A DNA stretch of 64,000 nucleotides from Streptomyces tendae (GTDB lineage: Bacteria > Actinomycetota > Actinomycetes > Streptomycetales > Streptomycetaceae): contig NZ_BMUY01000002.1 in NCBI RefSeq assembly GCF_014650435.1, forward strand, positions 310,001-374,000, read 5' to 3'. The translations under genes were made by a program, and so were the position numbers. The notes under the pieces are model-generated. The model had not been told where the DNA came from, searched no databases, and saw only the letters and a list, made by a program, of their open reading frames with translations. Below are positions 33,037 through 42,512 of the stretch, piece by piece (position 1 is the first letter of the stretch; each line of letters starts with the position of its first letter).

Positions 33037-34629
33037 ATGAACCGCACACGCACCAACGACCGCCGGCGCTCCGGCGAAGGCCCCCGTCGCTCCCGGTCGG
33101 CCGGCCGCTCCCAGAACTCCGGCCGCAGGCCGGCCGCCGCCCCCCAGGGCGGCGAGTTCGCGCTGCCGAAGACCATCACCCCGGCGCTCCCCGCCGTCGA
33201 GACCTTCGCCGAACTCGACCTGCCGGCCCGCATGCTGGCCGCCCTCGGCGACCAGGGCGTGACCGTGCCGTTCCCGATCCAGGCGGCGACCCTGCCGAAC
33301 TCCCTGGCCGGACGGGACGTCCTCGGCCGCGGCCGCACGGGTTCGGGCAAGACCCTCGCCTTCGGTCTCGCCCTGCTGGCCCGTACGGCCGGCCGGCGTG
33401 CCGAGCCGCGGCGTCCGCTCGCCCTGGTCCTGGTCCCCACCCGTGAGCTGGCCCAGCAGGTCACCGACGCGCTCGCCCCGTACGCCCGCGCCGTGGGTCT
33501 GAGGTCGGCCACCGTGGTCGGCGGCATGTCCATCGGCCGGCAGGCCGGGGCGCTGCGCTCCGGCGCGGAGGTCGTCGTCGCGACGCCCGGACGGCTCAAG
33601 GACCTCATCGACCGCGGCGACTGCGCCCTCGGCGACGTCACCATCACGGTCCTCGACGAGGCCGACCAGATGACCGACATGGGCTTCATGCCGCAGGTCA
33701 CCGCCCTGCTCGACCAGGTGCAGCCGGACGGGCAGCGGATGCTGTTCTCGGCCACCCTCGACCGCAACGTCGACCGGCTGGTCCGCCGCTACCTGACGGA
33801 CCCGGTGGTCCACTCCGTCGACCCGTCGGCCGGTGCCGTCACCACGATGGAGCACCACGTGCTGCACGTGCAGGACGAGGACAAGCAGCGCGCGACCGTC
33901 GAGATCGCGGCCCGCGACGGGCGGGTCATCATGTTCCTGGACACCAAGCACCGGGTGGACCGGCTGGTGAAGCAGCTGCTGAAGAGCGGGGTGCGCGCCG
34001 CCGGACTGCACGGCGGCAAGTCCCAGCCGCAGCGCACCCGGACCCTCGCCCAGTTCAAGGACGGGCAGGTGACCGCGCTGGTGGCGACCAACGTCGCGGC
34101 CCGCGGCATCCACGTCGACAACCTCGACCTGGTCGTCAACGTGGACCCGCCCGGCGACCACAAGGACTACCTGCACCGGGGCGGCCGTACGGCCCGGGCC
34201 GGCGAGTCCGGCAGCGTCGTCACCCTGGTGACGCCGGACCAGCGGCGCGAGATGACCCGGCTGATGGCCGCGGCCGGCATCACCCCGCAGGTCACGCCGG
34301 TCCGCTCGGGCGAGGCGGAGCTGACCCGCATCACCGGTGCGCAGACCCCCTCCGGCATCCCCGTCGTCATCGCCGCACCGGTCGTGGAGCGCCCCCGGCG
34401 CGCCGCCTCCGGCGCGGGATCGTCGTCCCGCGGTCGCCGCGGCCGCTCCTCGCAGGGGCGCGGCGGCGGACAGGGGGCCGGCACCCAGGCCCGCACCGGC
34501 GCCGCGCAGCCCCGCACCGCCGGCCAGGGCCGCGCCGCCCAGGGGCGGCCCACCGGCGACTCCCCGCGCCGCAGGCCGCGCCGTCAGTCCACCGGCGGCT
34601 CGGCCGGTTCGACCGGCTCGGCGGCCTAG
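33037..34629 (+). CDS. DEAD-box ATP-dependent RNA helicase
   Basis: 530 residues from ATG 33037 (GGAAGG 6 bases upstream). All DEAD-box motifs are present: Q motif (FPIQAATLP), I (GRGRTGSGKT), Ia (PTRELAQQ), Ib (TPGRLKDL), II (VLDEADQMTDMG), III (SAT), IV (VIMFLDTK), V (ATNVAARGIHVDN) and VI (HRGGRTARAG). An N-terminal Arg/Ser-rich tail and a C-terminal tail of about 90 residues rich in R-G-G and Q-G-R suggest extra RNA binding. It would unwind rRNA or mRNA structures, plausibly in the cold given the csp neighbour. The 10-bp palindrome precedes it. Confidence 0.95.
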   Translation: MNRTRTNDRRRSGEGPRRSRSAGRSQNSGRRPAAAPQGGEFALPKTITPALPAVETFAELDLPARMLAALGDQGVTVPFPIQAATLPNSLAGRDVLGRGRTGSGKTLAFGLALLARTAGRRAEPRRPLALVLVPTRELAQQVTDALAPYARAVGLRSATVVGGMSIGRQAGALRSGAEVVVATPGRLKDLIDRGDCALGDVTITVLDEADQMTDMGFMPQVTALLDQVQPDGQRMLFSATLDRNVDRLVRRYLTDPVVHSVDPSAGAVTTMEHHVLHVQDEDKQRATVEIAARDGRVIMFLDTKHRVDRLVKQLLKSGVRAAGLHGGKSQPQRTRTLAQFKDGQVTALVATNVAARGIHVDNLDLVVNVDPPGDHKDYLHRGGRTARAGESGSVVTLVTPDQRREMTRLMAAAGITPQVTPVRSGEAELTRITGAQTPSGIPVVIAAPVVERPRRAASGAGSSSRGRRGRSSQGRGGGQGAGTQARTGAAQPRTAGQGRAAQGRPTGDSPRRRPRRQSTGGSAGSTGSAA

Positions 34630-34689
34630 GACGGTCCGTCGGACTTCCCCCCGACACCACCGGAAACCCATCCCGCTCGTGGAGGCAAC

Positions 34690-35019
34690 ATGCGCTGTGT
34701 CATCGCCCGGTACCCGTTCGACCTCACCAAGGGCGGGGTGCTGGACTCGATGAAGGGCGTCACGCCCGAACCCGTCACCGGTGAGTCCGTGACCATCGGC
34801 CGCCGCCGCTACCCCGTCAAGCAGGTGGGCGAGGTCGTCACCCGGCAGGACCGGCGCGACTTCAGCGGCGGCGAGGTGACCCGGGCCATGGCCCGCCTCG
34901 GCTTCACCTGCCACCCCGCCCCCGGCGCCGAACCCGCGCCGTCGGCGCCCGCCGCCACACCGGTCGAGACGGCGTCCGTGCTGCTCGGCGGCACCGTCGT
35001 CACGCCCCAGGACGGCTGA
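34690..35019 (+). CDS. SCO5918-family protein
   Basis: 109 residues from ATG 34690 with GGAGG 5 bases upstream. The sequence is close to the Streptomyces family named after SCO5918: M-R-C-V-I-A-R-Y-P-F-D-L-T-K start, ESVTIGRRRYPVKQVGEVVT, RQDRRDFSGGEVTRAMARLG and F-T-C-H, followed here by an Ala/Pro-rich tail. Members usually follow a DEAD-box helicase gene, as here (60-base gap), so an accessory role in RNA or ribosome metabolism is inferred. The stop codon lies in the first copy of a 54-bp tandem duplication. Confidence 0.85.
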   Translation: MRCVIARYPFDLTKGGVLDSMKGVTPEPVTGESVTIGRRRYPVKQVGEVVTRQDRRDFSGGEVTRAMARLGFTCHPAPGAEPAPSAPAATPVETASVLLGGTVVTPQDG

Positions 35020-35080
35020 GGCACGACGTCCGTGCTGCTCGGCGGCACCGTCGTCACCCCCCAGGACGGCTGAGGCACGA
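34973..35080. repeat. 54-bp tandem duplication over the end of the SCO5918-family gene
   Basis: Copy 1 is 34973-35026 and copy 2 is 35027-35080; they differ at one base (CACGCC against CACCCC). Each contains the last 15 codons and the TGA stop of the gene, so copy 1 provides the real stop and copy 2 is an untranslated echo. It ends exactly where the convergent DUF952 gene stops, at 35081. Confidence 0.95.
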
Positions 35081-35434
35081 TCAGCACAGCTCCGTGGCCC
35101 GGCCCCCGTCGTCCCAGCGGACCTCCAGCACATGCCGGACGGCCGCACGGTCGAGGGGGCCGAACACGTGCGGGAAGAGGGTGCCCCCGGCGACACCCGG
35201 CGGCGGCGCCGGTGCGGCGGCCTCCCACTCGCACCTCGCGGTGAGCCGGTCCTCGTCGACGAGCAGCGCCACCAGCGGCCGGGGCGCGCCGCGGTAGAAG
35301 GCGTTGACGACGGCGAGCGTGGTCTCCTCGTCGGGCGAGCAGTGGACGAACCCGTCCTCCGCGAGGGAGGCGGGCGCGTACGGCCGCCCCGGGTCGGCGT
35401 TCCACTCGGCGAGCGGCACCACGTGATAGATCAT
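35081..35434 (-). CDS. DUF952-family protein
   Basis: 117 residues. DUF952 pattern: M-I-Y-H-V-V start, Y-A-P-A-S-L-A-E-D-G-F-V-H-C-S, FYRGAPRPLVALLVDEDRL, then LFPHVFGPLDRAAVRHVLEV. The family is glutathione-S-transferase-like or ADP-ribosylation-related in fold; activity is unknown. The start overlaps the stop of the preceding membrane protein (ATGA at 35431-35434), so it may be the third gene of the sigma operon. It ends at the border of the tandem duplication. Confidence 0.82.
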   Translation of the reverse strand: MIYHVVPLAEWNADPGRPYAPASLAEDGFVHCSPDEETTLAVVNAFYRGAPRPLVALLVDEDRLTARCEWEAAAPAPPPGVAGGTLFPHVFGPLDRAAVRHVLEVRWDDGGRATELC

Positions 35435-35961
35435 CGCCCCGTTGTAGCAGCCGCCCCGTCCACCGCGGGCGTGGGCACCACGGCGCCCGGCGCGTTCGAC
35501 GCTCCCTGCCGGACCGGCGGGGCGCTCGGCTCGGATGCCGGTTCGGACGGCGACGGGGTGGCGGTGGACGGGCCGGATTCCTCGGTCGGCAGTGCGGGGC
35601 CGGTGCCGGGCGCCCGCGTGGAGTCGCTGGGCGGGACCGGGCTCGGCGGGGCCGGGCTCGGTGTGGTCTGCGGGGCGGGATCGACGGGGGCCGGGGCCAG
35701 CGGTGGCGCCGGGCGGGTGGGCGCGGCTGGGGCCGCCCAGTGCAGCGGCAGCGCGATCAGGGCGGCGGCGGCAGCGGTCGCGGCGGCACCGGCGGCGGCG
35801 CGCAGCAGGCGCCGCCGGGACGCCGCCCGGCGGATCGCCTCGTAACGGCCCGGCGGCGGGCCCAGGAAGTCGGCGCCCGGACGCAGTACGACCAGCAGCG
35901 GATCGTCGCCGTCCGGTCCGGAACCGGGCCCGTCCATCTCGTCCTCAAGGCGTGTGGTCAA
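35431..35961 (-). CDS. Single-pass membrane protein paired with an ECF sigma factor
   Basis: 176 residues. The cytoplasmic N-terminus of about 50 residues includes DPLLVVLRPGADFLGPPPGR; one helix follows (LLRAAAGAAATAAAAALIAL), then a long Pro/Thr/Ser/Ala-rich outside tail with no folded domain. The start overlaps the sigma factor gene by 17 bases. Position and topology match the 7658 protein beside the other sigma gene, so it is a candidate anti-sigma factor, but no signature proves it. The extended tail could span the cell wall. Confidence 0.7.
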   Translation of the reverse strand: MTTRLEDEMDGPGSGPDGDDPLLVVLRPGADFLGPPPGRYEAIRRAASRRRLLRAAAGAAATAAAAALIALPLHWAAPAAPTRPAPPLAPAPVDPAPQTTPSPAPPSPVPPSDSTRAPGTGPALPTEESGPSTATPSPSEPASEPSAPPVRQGASNAPGAVVPTPAVDGAAATTGR

Positions 35962-36436
35962 GGCTTCTCCTCAGATGGACGCGGAGCAGTTCGCGGGCCG
36001 CGTGCAGGTCGGCCTTGACGGTTCCCTCCTTGCGTCCGGTCAGCACGGACACCTCCCGGATCGGCATGTCGGCGTAGTAGTGGAGCAGGATCGGCACGCG
36101 CAGTCGCTCCGGCAGCGACTGTACGAGCAGCCGGACCGAGGGGTCGGCCTGTTCGGGGTGCGGGCGCACGGCGACCTCCGCGGTGACCCGGCGCACCGCC
36201 CGGCGCTCGCGCTCCAGTTTGCGCCAGTGGTCGCGGACCAGGTTGGCGGCTGTGACGTAGAGGAAGCCGCGGGGCTCCTCCACGGACGTCCAGCGGGCCC
36301 ACAGCCGGGTGAACGCCTCCGAGGCGATCTCGTGGGCCGTCTCGTCGTCGTCGACGAGCCGGCGGCACCAGCCGGCGAGGCGCGGATACAGGGCGGCGAA
36401 CAGTTCGGACGCCGCCCTGTCACGGGACCGTTTCAA
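35945..36436 (-). CDS. ECF RNA polymerase sigma factor, probable TTG start
   Basis: 163 residues. Region 2 is ELFAALYPRLAGWCRRLVDD with ETAHEIASEAFTRLWARW; region 4 is LVQSLPERLRVPILLHYYAD and MPIREVSVLTGRKEGTVKAD. The only plausible in-frame start is TTG at 36434-36436 (LKRSRDRAAS), with GGAGAG a few bases upstream; the nearby ATG at 36446 is out of frame. A TTG start and close-set ribosome site suggest weak translation. It overlaps the membrane-protein partner, forming a second sigma/membrane pair like the one at 7.7-8.8 kb. Confidence 0.83.
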   Translation of the reverse strand: MKRSRDRAASELFAALYPRLAGWCRRLVDDDETAHEIASEAFTRLWARWTSVEEPRGFLYVTAANLVRDHWRKLERERRAVRRVTAEVAVRPHPEQADPSVRLLVQSLPERLRVPILLHYYADMPIREVSVLTGRKEGTVKADLHAARELLRVHLRRSLDHTP

Positions 36437-36532
36437 CGCTCTCCATGGTCGTGAGGGTATGCGGTGCGCACCGGGACCCGGCCTGGGGCCACCGGGACCC
36501 GGCCCAGGGCCTGTCCGGCCCTGGGGCCTGCC

Positions 36533-37162
36533 CTAAACGCCCTTGGTGGCGCTCAGTTCGGCGAAGACGATGACGTTGTCCCGGTACTCCTCGCCGTCGC
36601 GCGGGCCGCCGCAGGTGATGAGCCGCAGCTCCGGTCCGGCCACGTCCCCGTAGACGTCCTGCGTCGGGAAGTCGGCCTTCGCGACCGTCCGTACGGCCGT
36701 GACCGTGAACTCGGCGGCCGCGCCGTTCTCCAGGCGGGCCTCGATCCGCTCGCCGCGGTGCAGCCGGGCGAGGTCGCGGAAGACCCCGTCGCCGTACCTG
36801 CCCACCGTGACGTGGCCCAGGAGGACCGAAGGACCCACCTGACCCGGCGTCGGCGAGTGCCGGTACCAGCCGGCGCGGTCGTCGTCCGTGACGGGCGGGA
36901 CCTGCACCGTGCCGTCCGCGGCCAGCCCCAGGCCCATGACCGGGGTGTCGACCCCGATGGCGGGGATGCGCAGCCCCACCGGCACCGAACGCGCCAGGGG
37001 CCGCACGGACTTCGCCGGGGCCTGCGCGGGAGGTGCCGCCGTGGCCTTCGTGGCTGCCGGGCGGCCGGGGGCGGCGTCGCCGTCCGTCCGGCCGCCGCCG
37101 CAGCCCGCGAGCAGCGCGGCCAGTGCGACGGTCGCGAGGGCGCGGCCGGGGCGCGGGATCAT
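36533..37162 (-). CDS. Class F sortase (lipoprotein-like N-terminus)
   Basis: 209 residues from ATG at 37160-37162. The N-terminus has a lipobox-like ALAALLAGC followed by a Gly/Ala-rich linker, so it may be lipid-anchored. The sortase barrel has VGLRIPAIGVDTPVMGLGLA, catalytic His in VLLGHVTVG, catalytic Cys in LRLITCGG and the Arg in EYRDNVIVF. Class F sortases attach or process surface proteins in actinobacteria. The start overlaps the stop of its probable substrate gene (ATGA), indicating a dedicated pair. Confidence 0.88.
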   Translation of the reverse strand: MIPRPGRALATVALAALLAGCGGGRTDGDAAPGRPAATKATAAPPAQAPAKSVRPLARSVPVGLRIPAIGVDTPVMGLGLAADGTVQVPPVTDDDRAGWYRHSPTPGQVGPSVLLGHVTVGRYGDGVFRDLARLHRGERIEARLENGAAAEFTVTAVRTVAKADFPTQDVYGDVAGPELRLITCGGPRDGEEYRDNVIVFAELSATKGV

Positions 37163-37554
37163 GCGCCGGTCGCCGCCGCCCGTCGGCGGCGGACGACGAA
37201 GAGGACCACGCCGCCCGCGAGGAGCACCCCGCCGGTGCTGGCGCCGACCACGGACGCGTCGGTCCCGGCCGGGTCGGAGGGCGCCGCCACTCCGGTGTCG
37301 GCCGCGCCTTCCGGTACGACGGAGACCTGGCCGTCGGCGGGCGCGGGGGCCGGTGCCTCGGTCGGCTCGGCGGCGGGAGAGCTGACGGACGGGGCGGGTG
37401 CGGGGGTCGCGTCGGTCGCTCCGGTACCGGGGCTCGGGGCGCTCTCGGCGGGGGCGGAGGGGACCGGGCTGGGGTCGTCGGCGAACGCGGTCCCGGTGCC
37501 CGCCAGTACGGCGGTGCAGGCCAGGGCCACGGCGGTGAGGATGGTTCGGCGCAT
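37159..37554 (-). CDS. Putative sortase-dependent surface protein
   Basis: 131 residues. Signal peptide MRRTILTAVALACTAVLAGT (cleavage near A-F-A-D), then about 70 residues of Pro/Ala/Thr/Ser-rich, probably extended sequence, then a sorting-signal-like end: E-G-A-A-D-T-G-V, a hydrophobic helix VVGASTGGVLLAGGVVLFVV and R-R-R-R. The position expected for an LPxTG-type motif reads A-A-D-T-G, so the pentapeptide is atypical. With the coupled class F sortase this is probably its substrate; it may extend through the wall as a spacer. Confidence 0.75.
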   Translation of the reverse strand: MRRTILTAVALACTAVLAGTGTAFADDPSPVPSAPAESAPSPGTGATDATPAPAPSVSSPAAEPTEAPAPAPADGQVSVVPEGAADTGVAAPSDPAGTDASVVGASTGGVLLAGGVVLFVVRRRRAAATGA

Positions 37555-37765
37555 CGGGTCGCTCTCTCTCGTCGTCGGCGCACCACGTGGGGGGGTGGTG
37601 ATGCGGGTCGGACGGAGAGACGAGGCGGGGACCGGACGGGTTGTAAAGGAATGGCAAAGCCGCCGGTCGGTCGCGAGGGTTCTTCGGCCCCCGGCTCCTT
37701 ACGGACCCGTGACGTGCCGGGCGGCGGGCCCGGTCCGGCGCCCTCGCGGGCCTAGCGTGACGGGC

Positions 37766-38770
37766 ATGCGCGTACTGGTCACCGGCAGCGCCGGTTTCAT
37801 CGGGTCCCACGTCGTTCAGGCCCTGCGGGAGCACGGGCACGAGCCCGTCGGCTACGACGTCCGGGAGGACCCCGGCGCCGACGTGCGCGATCCGGCGGCC
37901 CTCGCACGGGCGCTGGCCGGGGTGGACGCCGTGTGCCACCAGGCGGCGATGGTCGGCCTCGGCAACGGGTTCGCCGACGCGGCGGAGTACGTCTCCCGCA
38001 ACGACCTCGGCACCGCGGTCCTGCTCGCCGCGATGGCCGGTGCGGGCGTGCGGCGGCTGGTGCTCGCCGGGTCGATGGTCGTGTACGGGGAGGGACGGTA
38101 CACGTGCCCCCGGCACGGGGTGGTGCGGCCGGGGCCGCGCGCCGTCGCCGACCTCGACGCGGGCCGGTTCGAACCCGCCTGCCCCCAGTGCGGCGCGGAC
38201 CTGTCCCCGGGCCTGGTCGGCGAGGACGCCCCGGCCGACCCGCGCAACGTGTACGCCACCACCAAGCTGGCCCAGGAGCACCTGGCCGCCGCCTGGGCCC
38301 GGACGACCGGCGCGACGGCGGTGTCGCTGCGCTACCACAACGTGTACGGCCCCCGGATGCCCCGCGACACCCCGTACGCCGGGGTCGCCTCCTTCTTCCG
38401 CTCCGCGCTGGCCCGCGGCGAGGCCCCGCGCGTCTTCGAGGACGGCCGCCAGCGCCGGGACTTCGTGCACGTACGGGACGTGGCCGCGGCGAACGTCGCG
38501 GCGCTGGAAGCCGCCGGGCCGCCCCAGGGCGCGCTCGGCGCCTACAACACCGGCAGCGGCGAGCCGCACACGGTGGGCGAGATGGCCACCGCCCTCGCCG
38601 CCGCGTACGGCGGACCCGAGCCCGTGGTCACCGGCGAGTACCGGCTGGGCGACGTCCGCCACATCACCGCCGACTCGGCGCGTCTGCGGACCGAGCTGGG
38701 CTGGCGTCCCGAGGTGGGGTTCACCGAGGGCATGCGGGAGTTCGCGCGGGCGGGCCTGCGGGGGGAGTGA
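37766..38770 (+). CDS. NAD-dependent epimerase/dehydratase with a zinc-ribbon-like insert
   Basis: 334 residues from ATG 37766. Extended SDR signatures: LVTGSAGFIGSHVV (NAD binding), catalytic Y-x-x-x-K in NVYATTKLAQ, R-Y-H-N-V-Y-G-P-R and the late RDFVHVRDVAAANV. Compared with UDP-sugar epimerases it has an insertion at residues about 113-150 with C-P-R-H-G and C-P-Q-C-G, four possible metal ligands resembling a zinc ribbon. It should modify a nucleotide sugar. It is convergent with the histidine kinase gene (9-base gap) and lies near the GT2 and polytopic transferase genes. Confidence 0.87.
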   Translation: MRVLVTGSAGFIGSHVVQALREHGHEPVGYDVREDPGADVRDPAALARALAGVDAVCHQAAMVGLGNGFADAAEYVSRNDLGTAVLLAAMAGAGVRRLVLAGSMVVYGEGRYTCPRHGVVRPGPRAVADLDAGRFEPACPQCGADLSPGLVGEDAPADPRNVYATTKLAQEHLAAAWARTTGATAVSLRYHNVYGPRMPRDTPYAGVASFFRSALARGEAPRVFEDGRQRRDFVHVRDVAAANVAALEAAGPPQGALGAYNTGSGEPHTVGEMATALAAAYGGPEPVVTGEYRLGDVRHITADSARLRTELGWRPEVGFTEGMREFARAGLRGE

Positions 38771-38779
38771 CCCCGGGTC

Positions 38780-39892
38780 TCAGGCCTCCGCCGGCGGCAG
38801 CGTCACCTCGAAGCGGCAGCCGCCGGGGATGTTGCGGACCGTGGCCCGGCCGCTGTGGGCCTCGACGATGCCGCGCACGATGGCGAGGCCCAGGCCGGCC
38901 CCGGCCGGGGGCGTACGGGCGTGGGTGCCGCGCCAGCCGGTGTCGAAGACCCGCGGCAGGTCCTCCTCGGGGATGCCGCCGCAGCCGTCGGTCACGGAGA
39001 CCACCACACCGTCGGCGGACCGCTCGGCGGCGACCGCGACCGTGCCGTCGGCTGGGGTCCGGCGGATCGCGTTGACCAGCAGGTTGCCCAGGACCCGGCT
39101 CATCTCCTTGCCGTCCACCTCGACCGGCACGGCCGCCACCGCGTCGCCGACCAGCCGTACGCCGTGCCGGCGGGCGAGCGGGTCCGCACCGGCGAGGGCG
39201 TCGCCGACCAGGTCGTAGAGCGAGACCCGGGCGGGGGTGAGGACGAGGGTGCCGGCGTGGATGCGGGAGAGTTCGAAGAGGTCGCCGACCATGTCGTTGA
39301 GGCGTTCCACCTCGGCGCGGATCTGCCGCAGGTAGCGGTCGGGGTCGGCGGCGACCCCGTCCTCCAGCGCCTCGGACATGGCGCGCAGCCCGGCCAGCGG
39401 GGTGCGCAGGTCGTGCGAGATCCAGGCGACCAGCTCGCGCCGGGAGGTCTCCAGGGCGCGCTCCCGTTCCCTTGACTGGGCGAGCCGGGCGCTGGTGGCC
39501 GCCAGTTCGCGGCTGAGCGCGTCCAGTTCCGCGGTGGCGGGGGTGGTGGGGGCCGCGTAGTCCCCGTCGTCGCCGAACGAGCGCGTCGCCGCCGCCAGTT
39601 CGCGGCTGCGGGCGACCACCCAGCGGCCCAGCAGCAGCGCCGTGGCCAGGGAGACGACGGCCGCCATCGCTACGACGGTCGTGACGACGGACAGGTCGTG
39701 CGGGGACAGGAACATCGCCCAGGCGACGGCCAGCGTGCCGGCGAGCATGGCGAGCACGGCGACCGCCGCCACCACGGCGAGCGAGGCGGTCAGCGAGCGC
39801 CGCCGGATCAGCCGCAGCACGGCCGCGCCCACCAGGCCGGCGGCGGTGGCGCCCGCGAAGGCGTAGAGAGCGATGAGCAGGGTCGCGTGCAC
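38780..39892 (-). CDS. Sensor histidine kinase (HisKA type)
   Basis: 370 residues from GTG at 39890-39892. Two N-terminal helices (TLLIALYAFAGATAAGLVGA; LAGTLAVAWAMF) and a third near 75-95 lead to a HAMP-like linker, then H-box ELVAWISHDLRTPLAGLRAM (phosphorylated His), N-box region VLGNLLVNAIRRTP, G1 VSVTDGCGGIPEEDL and G2 GAGLGLAIVRGIVEAHSG. No extracellular sensor domain is apparent. The start overlaps the stop of the response regulator gene, so the pair is co-translated. Confidence 0.9.
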   Translation of the reverse strand: MHATLLIALYAFAGATAAGLVGAAVLRLIRRRSLTASLAVVAAVAVLAMLAGTLAVAWAMFLSPHDLSVVTTVVAMAAVVSLATALLLGRWVVARSRELAAATRSFGDDGDYAAPTTPATAELDALSRELAATSARLAQSRERERALETSRRELVAWISHDLRTPLAGLRAMSEALEDGVAADPDRYLRQIRAEVERLNDMVGDLFELSRIHAGTLVLTPARVSLYDLVGDALAGADPLARRHGVRLVGDAVAAVPVEVDGKEMSRVLGNLLVNAIRRTPADGTVAVAAERSADGVVVSVTDGCGGIPEEDLPRVFDTGWRGTHARTPPAGAGLGLAIVRGIVEAHSGRATVRNIPGGCRFEVTLPPAEA

Positions 39893-39894
39893 GG

Positions 39895-41031
<1,137 letters not shown>

Positions 41032-41154
41032 GGGGCCAGCGTCGCACCGCGGGCTCGGCGGCGGGGCTTCCGAGGGCGGACGGGTCGGCGACGTCCGTGT
41101 TTCGTAAGGAGTGGAAGTCCGATTCGTCCGGTTCCTGTTCGTAGGGTGAACGCC

Positions 41155-41874
41155 GTGACCACCTCGCCCGCTCCCGACGTCGACGTCGTCCTCCCCTGCC
41201 TGAACGAGGCCGGGGCCCTCCCGTGGGTCCTGGCCCGCGTCCCGGCCGGCTGGCGCGCCCTCGTCGTCGACAACGGCTCCACCGACGGCTCGGCGGACCT
41301 CGCCCGCTCGCTCGGCGCCACGGTCGTGACCGAGCCGCGCCGCGGTTTCGGCGCCGCCTGCCACGCCGGACTGACCGCCGCGACCGCCGACGTCGTCTGC
41401 TTCTGCGACTGCGACGCCTCCCTCGACCCGGGCCTGCTGGCGCCGTTCGTGGAGGAGATCCGCGCCGGCACCTCCGACCTCGTGCTCGGGCGCCGACGGC
41501 CGCGGACCAGGGGTGCGTGGCCCGTGCACGCCCGCGCCGGCAACCTCGCCCTGGCCCGGATGCTGCGCCACCGCACCGGCCTGCGGCTGCACGACCTCGG
41601 CCCGCTGCGCGCGGCCCGCCGCGAGCCGCTGCTCGCTCTCGGCCTCACCGACCGGCGCAGCGGCTACCCGCTGCAGATGGTGGTGCGGGCCGCCGACGCG
41701 GGCTGGCGGATCGCCGAGCACGACGTCCCGTACCTGCCCCGCACCGGCGCCTCGAAGGTGACCGGCACCTGGCGCGGCACCTGGCACGCGGTACGGGACA
41801 TGCGCCGCGTCCTGGCCGAGCCGCCGGCCGTCCGCGCCGACGTCGGCGACAGCGAGAGGAGCGGCACCCGGTGA
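41155..41874 (+). CDS. Glycosyltransferase family 2 protein
   Basis: 239 residues from GTG 41155 (another GTG at 41146 is possible). GT-A fold: DVDVVLPCLNEAGALPWVLA, ALVVDNGSTDGSADLARSL, RRGFGAACHAGLTAATADVV, the metal-binding F-C-D-C-D-A-S-L-D, then LVLGRRRPRT and YPLQMVVRAADAGWRIAEHD. No membrane helices, so cytoplasmic or peripheral, transferring sugar from a nucleotide or to a lipid acceptor. The stop overlaps the next start (GTGA). First gene of a three-gene coupled set with TIGR04282 and methyltransferase. Confidence 0.9.
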   Translation: MTTSPAPDVDVVLPCLNEAGALPWVLARVPAGWRALVVDNGSTDGSADLARSLGATVVTEPRRGFGAACHAGLTAATADVVCFCDCDASLDPGLLAPFVEEIRAGTSDLVLGRRRPRTRGAWPVHARAGNLALARMLRHRTGLRLHDLGPLRAARREPLLALGLTDRRSGYPLQMVVRAADAGWRIAEHDVPYLPRTGASKVTGTWRGTWHAVRDMRRVLAEPPAVRADVGDSERSGTR

Positions 41875-42512
41875 CCGCCACGACCACGCTCCTCGTCATC
41901 GCCAAGGAGCCGCGTCCCGGCCGGGTCAAGACCCGGCTCACCCCGCCCTTCACCCCCGCCGAGGCGGCCGCGCTGGCCGAGGCCGCCCTCGCCGACACCC
42001 TGGCCGCCGTGGCCGCGACGCCCGCGCGGCGCCGGGTACTGGTGCTCGACGGCGCCCCGGGCCCGTGGCTGCCGCCCGGCTTCGACGTCGTACCGCAGTG
42101 CGCCGGCGGGCTCGACGAACGGCTCGCGGACGCCTTCGCCGGGTGCGCGGGACCCGCCCTGCTGATCGGGATGGACGCCCCGCAGGTGACGCCGGACCTG
42201 CTCGACGTGGACTTCCACGACTGCGACGCGTACTTCGGACCGGCCGAGGACGGCGGCTTCTGGGCCCTGGGCCTGGCCCGGCCGGAACCCGCCCTGCTGC
42301 GGGGCGTGCCCATGTCGACGCCGGTCACGGGGGCCGTGCAGCGCGAGCGGCTCCTGACGGCGGGACTGCGGGTGCGCGACCTGCCGCCGCTGCGCGACGT
42401 CGACACCGCCGCCGACGCCCGCGCCGTCGCCGCCCTGGCCCCGGACGGCCGGTTCGCCGCCCGGCTGGCGGCCTGTGCACCGGCCGCGGACCGGCGGCGG
42501 GCAAGCCGGTGA
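41871..42512 (+). CDS. TIGR04282/DUF2064-family glycosyltransferase-like protein
   Basis: 213 residues from GTG 41871, overlapping the GT2 stop. Signatures: LLVIAKEPRPGRVKTRLTPP, ALAEAALADTLAAVAA, LIGMDAPQVTPDLL and FGPAEDGGFWALGL, which resemble a nucleotidyl/glycosyl-transferase fold (like a reduced GT-A domain). The family frequently neighbours GT2 proteins. Biochemical role unproven. The next gene overlaps again (GTGA at 42509-42512), which argues for a complex or strict co-expression. Confidence 0.88.
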   Translation: MTATTTLLVIAKEPRPGRVKTRLTPPFTPAEAAALAEAALADTLAAVAATPARRRVLVLDGAPGPWLPPGFDVVPQCAGGLDERLADAFAGCAGPALLIGMDAPQVTPDLLDVDFHDCDAYFGPAEDGGFWALGLARPEPALLRGVPMSTPVTGAVQRERLLTAGLRVRDLPPLRDVDTAADARAVAALAPDGRFAARLAACAPAADRRRASR

